A DNA stretch of 64,000 bases, from contig JAEZLR010000035.1 of assembly GCA_023415205.1 (NCBI GenBank), forward strand, positions 30,348-94,347, read 5' to 3'. Positions 62,360 through 64,000 of the stretch are shown here, in pieces; position 1 is the stretch's first letter; every line of letters begins with the position of its first letter. Below the pieces are notes generated by a model. It was given only the letters and a program-made list of their open reading frames with translations, had not been told where the DNA came from and did no database searches. The stretch comes from Bacillota bacterium. GTDB taxonomy: Bacteria > Bacillota > Clostridia > DSM-8532. Both the position numbers and the translations under genes were made by a program.

Positions 62360-63688
62360 ATGAAAGGAAAGACCATTCATATTAATAAGGAGATTCCGGT
62401 GAGGGTTGAGACAGATGTCTTTGTTGCCGGCGGTGGTCCTGCGGGAGTTGCGGCAGCGGTGGCGGCGGCAAGAAACGGCTGCAAGGTGTTTCTTGCTGAG
62501 GGTACCGGTTGCTTCGGCGGCATGGGAACAGCTTCCCTGATACCGCTTTTCGTCACCATGACAGACGGTGTTTCTCTGGTGGCCGCAGGCTTCTGTGAAG
62601 AGATCATGAACCGCATGATAGACGGAGGATGCATTGGAAGCTGGTATGATGTGCGCATCCTGCCGGAGGTGCTTAAGCGTATTTACGACGATATCGTCAC
62701 TAAAGCAGGCGTGCAATACTCGTTTTTTACCCAGGTGGTGGATGCAGCCGGCCATGACGGAAAAATTGATTATGTGGTACTCCATGGCAAAAGTGGCTTT
62801 TATGCTGTTAAGGCCAAAATCTACATTGACTGCACGGGAGATGCCGATATGGCGGCACTGGCCGGAGCGCAATACGAAAAAGGCGATGAGAACGGTGTCA
62901 TGCAGCCCGGCACACTGTGCAGCCAATGGGCGGGAATAGACTGGAATACAGCAGTGGAGATGGATCACCACGGCCCTCTTGAACAGGCATTCAGGGACGG
63001 TGTTTTCTCCGCACCTGATCGTCATATCCCTGGAATCTTCAAGTCAGTGGGCTTTATGGGTAATGGCAGCTTCGGTCATGCCTTCGGAATGGACGGTACC
63101 GACGAGCGCTCTTTGACAGAGGCCATTGTCTCTATGCGGAAGATCATTCCCGATTACGAGAAGTATTATAAAAATTACCTGAATGGCTACGAAAACATGG
63201 TACTGGTGGGAACCGGTTCCCTGATGGGCGTGCGCGAAACACGACGAGTTGTTTGCGATTACCGTATTAGTCTTAAGGACTTTGTCAACCGGGCGGAATT
63301 CGAAGAGGACGAGATCGGCCGCTATTGCTATCCCGTGGATATGCACCCATCCAATGCCAGCGAAGAGGCCTATCATGAATCGGAGCGGATGTTCCGCCGG
63401 GACTACCGCTACGGCAAGGGTGAGACCTATGGTATTCCTTACAGGATCCTTACACCTTTAGGGTTTGACAATCTGCTGGTGGCTGGGCGCTGCGTGAGCA
63501 GCGATCGGTATATGCTGGCCTCCATCCGTGTGATGCCGGCCTGCTTTATTACCGGACAGGCTGCCGGTACCGCGGCGGCAATGACCAAAGACAGCAAAAA
63601 CGTGCGAAGGATCGATACACTGCTTCTCCGAAAGAAACTGAGAGAGGCAGGAGCCTATCTGCCGAGGTATAAGAGGGATTATCCTTAA
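62360..63688 (+). CDS. FAD-dependent oxidoreductase (PF12831 family), copy 2
   Basis: 442 residues, paralogue of the preceding gene: TDVFVAGGGPAGVAAAVAAARNGCKVFLAE, GCFGGMGTASLIP, IYIDCTGDADMAALAGA and VAGRCVSSDRYMLASIRVMPACFITGQAAG align closely. The pair may form a heterodimer or act on successive intermediates. The ATG at 62360 has AGGAGGTG 9 nt upstream, overlapping the previous stop. An in-frame GTG at 62348 is unlikely. The gene ends 17 bp before the palindrome-rich end of the window. Confidence 0.88.
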   Translation: MKGKTIHINKEIPVRVETDVFVAGGGPAGVAAAVAAARNGCKVFLAEGTGCFGGMGTASLIPLFVTMTDGVSLVAAGFCEEIMNRMIDGGCIGSWYDVRILPEVLKRIYDDIVTKAGVQYSFFTQVVDAAGHDGKIDYVVLHGKSGFYAVKAKIYIDCTGDADMAALAGAQYEKGDENGVMQPGTLCSQWAGIDWNTAVEMDHHGPLEQAFRDGVFSAPDRHIPGIFKSVGFMGNGSFGHAFGMDGTDERSLTEAIVSMRKIIPDYEKYYKNYLNGYENMVLVGTGSLMGVRETRRVVCDYRISLKDFVNRAEFEEDEIGRYCYPVDMHPSNASEEAYHESERMFRRDYRYGKGETYGIPYRILTPLGFDNLLVAGRCVSSDRYMLASIRVMPACFITGQAAGTAAAMTKDSKNVRRIDTLLLRKKLREAGAYLPRYKRDYP

Positions 63689-64000
63689 CGAAAGAAAAAG
63701 CGCGCTGTCTCAAAAGTTTGATTGATGATAGGCCATGATGTATAAATCTTCTTGCTGTCCTCGTCGCAGGAAGTTGTTAATGCTCGAGTTTGTTCTCATG
63801 GGGGAACTTGCTTCCCCAAGTTCCCCTGGGTCGCTGGCAATCGCGCCATCCAGGTTGCATGGCCGAGCAGTGAAGCGAAGCGGAACGACCAGGCCAGGCG
63901 CGTGCCGGCTAAAAGCAACGTCCTGTTGCTTTTACCTCACTCGACCTGCACTCTCGCATGACAACATTCATCTGCTCCTGTGGATGCATATCAGATTTAA
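63689..64000. other. Palindrome-rich non-coding stretch with an insertion-sequence-like end
   Basis: CTGTCTCAAAAG (63705-63716) resembles terminal sequences of IS1182-like elements. Two perfect hairpins follow: GGGGAACTTG (63801-63810) / CAAGTTCCCC (63817-63826), and AAAAGCAAC (63911-63919) / GTTGCTTTT (63925-63933), the latter terminator-like on both strands. Open frames here lack ribosome sites and look accidental. The region may be an intergenic repeat family or an IS remnant; it continues beyond the window. Confidence 0.45.

Noticed and set aside
63752..63961. 69-residue ORF at the window end
   Set aside because: No Shine-Dalgarno, runs across two perfect hairpins and an IS-like sequence; likely non-coding.

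Overview
The window reads as a chromosomal segment of an anaerobic, spore-forming Firmicute, most likely class Clostridia. Grounds visible in the sequence: an alpha/beta-type small acid-soluble spore protein, a GerA-family spore germination receptor operon, AddAB recombination nuclease, a Trp T-box leader, class III fructose-1,6-bisphosphatase, an [FeFe]-hydrogenase-type protein and an oxygen-sensitive glycyl radical enzyme (GRE). I cannot name genus or species. Genes are tightly packed, Shine-Dalgarno sites are strong, and TTG/GTG starts are common.

Layout. 0-2.3 kb: tail of an envelope protein (probably an RND/MMPL exporter), a polysaccharide deacetylase with a Pro/Ser-repeat tail, and a tandem 71-72 bp repeat. 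2.3-9.7 kb: addB-addA. 9.8-13.6 kb: nitroreductase, acyltransferase-like protein, SASP plus a 38-residue Asn-rich ORF, cardiolipin synthase. 13.6-20.5 kb (minus strand): complete trpEGDCFBA operon with overlapping genes behind a strong promoter and a tRNA-Trp T-box. 20.5-29.9 kb: mixed genes, including a GH5 lipoprotein, an AraC regulator, a FAD-Rieske oxidoreductase, fbp and an amidohydrolase. 30.1-34.3 kb: a 122-bp inverted-repeat element, a MocR regulator and a paralogous aminotransferase, then an EamA exporter. 34.3-39.3 kb: hydrogenase-like protein, diguanylate cyclase, acyl-CoA synthetase. 39.5-42.2 kb: DMT-like protein and a pit/DUF47 phosphate pair with Pho-box-like repeats. 42.3-46.4 kb: germination receptor operon in order A-C-D-B. 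46.5-53.7 kb: glycosyltransferase, PH-domain protein, GH31 glucosidase and an SLH-anchored M13 peptidase.

The most unusual region is 53.87-63.69 kb. A minus-strand operon encodes a radical-SAM activase, a GRE, an FGGY sugar kinase and a large FAD-dependent oxidoreductase. Two further FAD-dependent oxidoreductases of the same family are transcribed divergently. Both arms begin at one 25-bp palindrome (60813-60837) whose two halves contain the -35 boxes of two back-to-back promoters, so the arms are probably controlled together by one repressor. The GRE keeps the catalytic Cys and Glu of the dehydratase/lyase-type GREs but has a divergent glycyl-radical loop, and its activase lacks the extra ferredoxin-like insert. 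I do not recognise this gene combination as a described pathway. A reasonable inference is anaerobic breakdown of a polyhydroxylated or sugar-like compound; the substrate cannot be read from the sequence. The region ends at 63.7-64.0 kb in a palindrome-rich stretch with an insertion-sequence-like end, which fits acquisition as an island.
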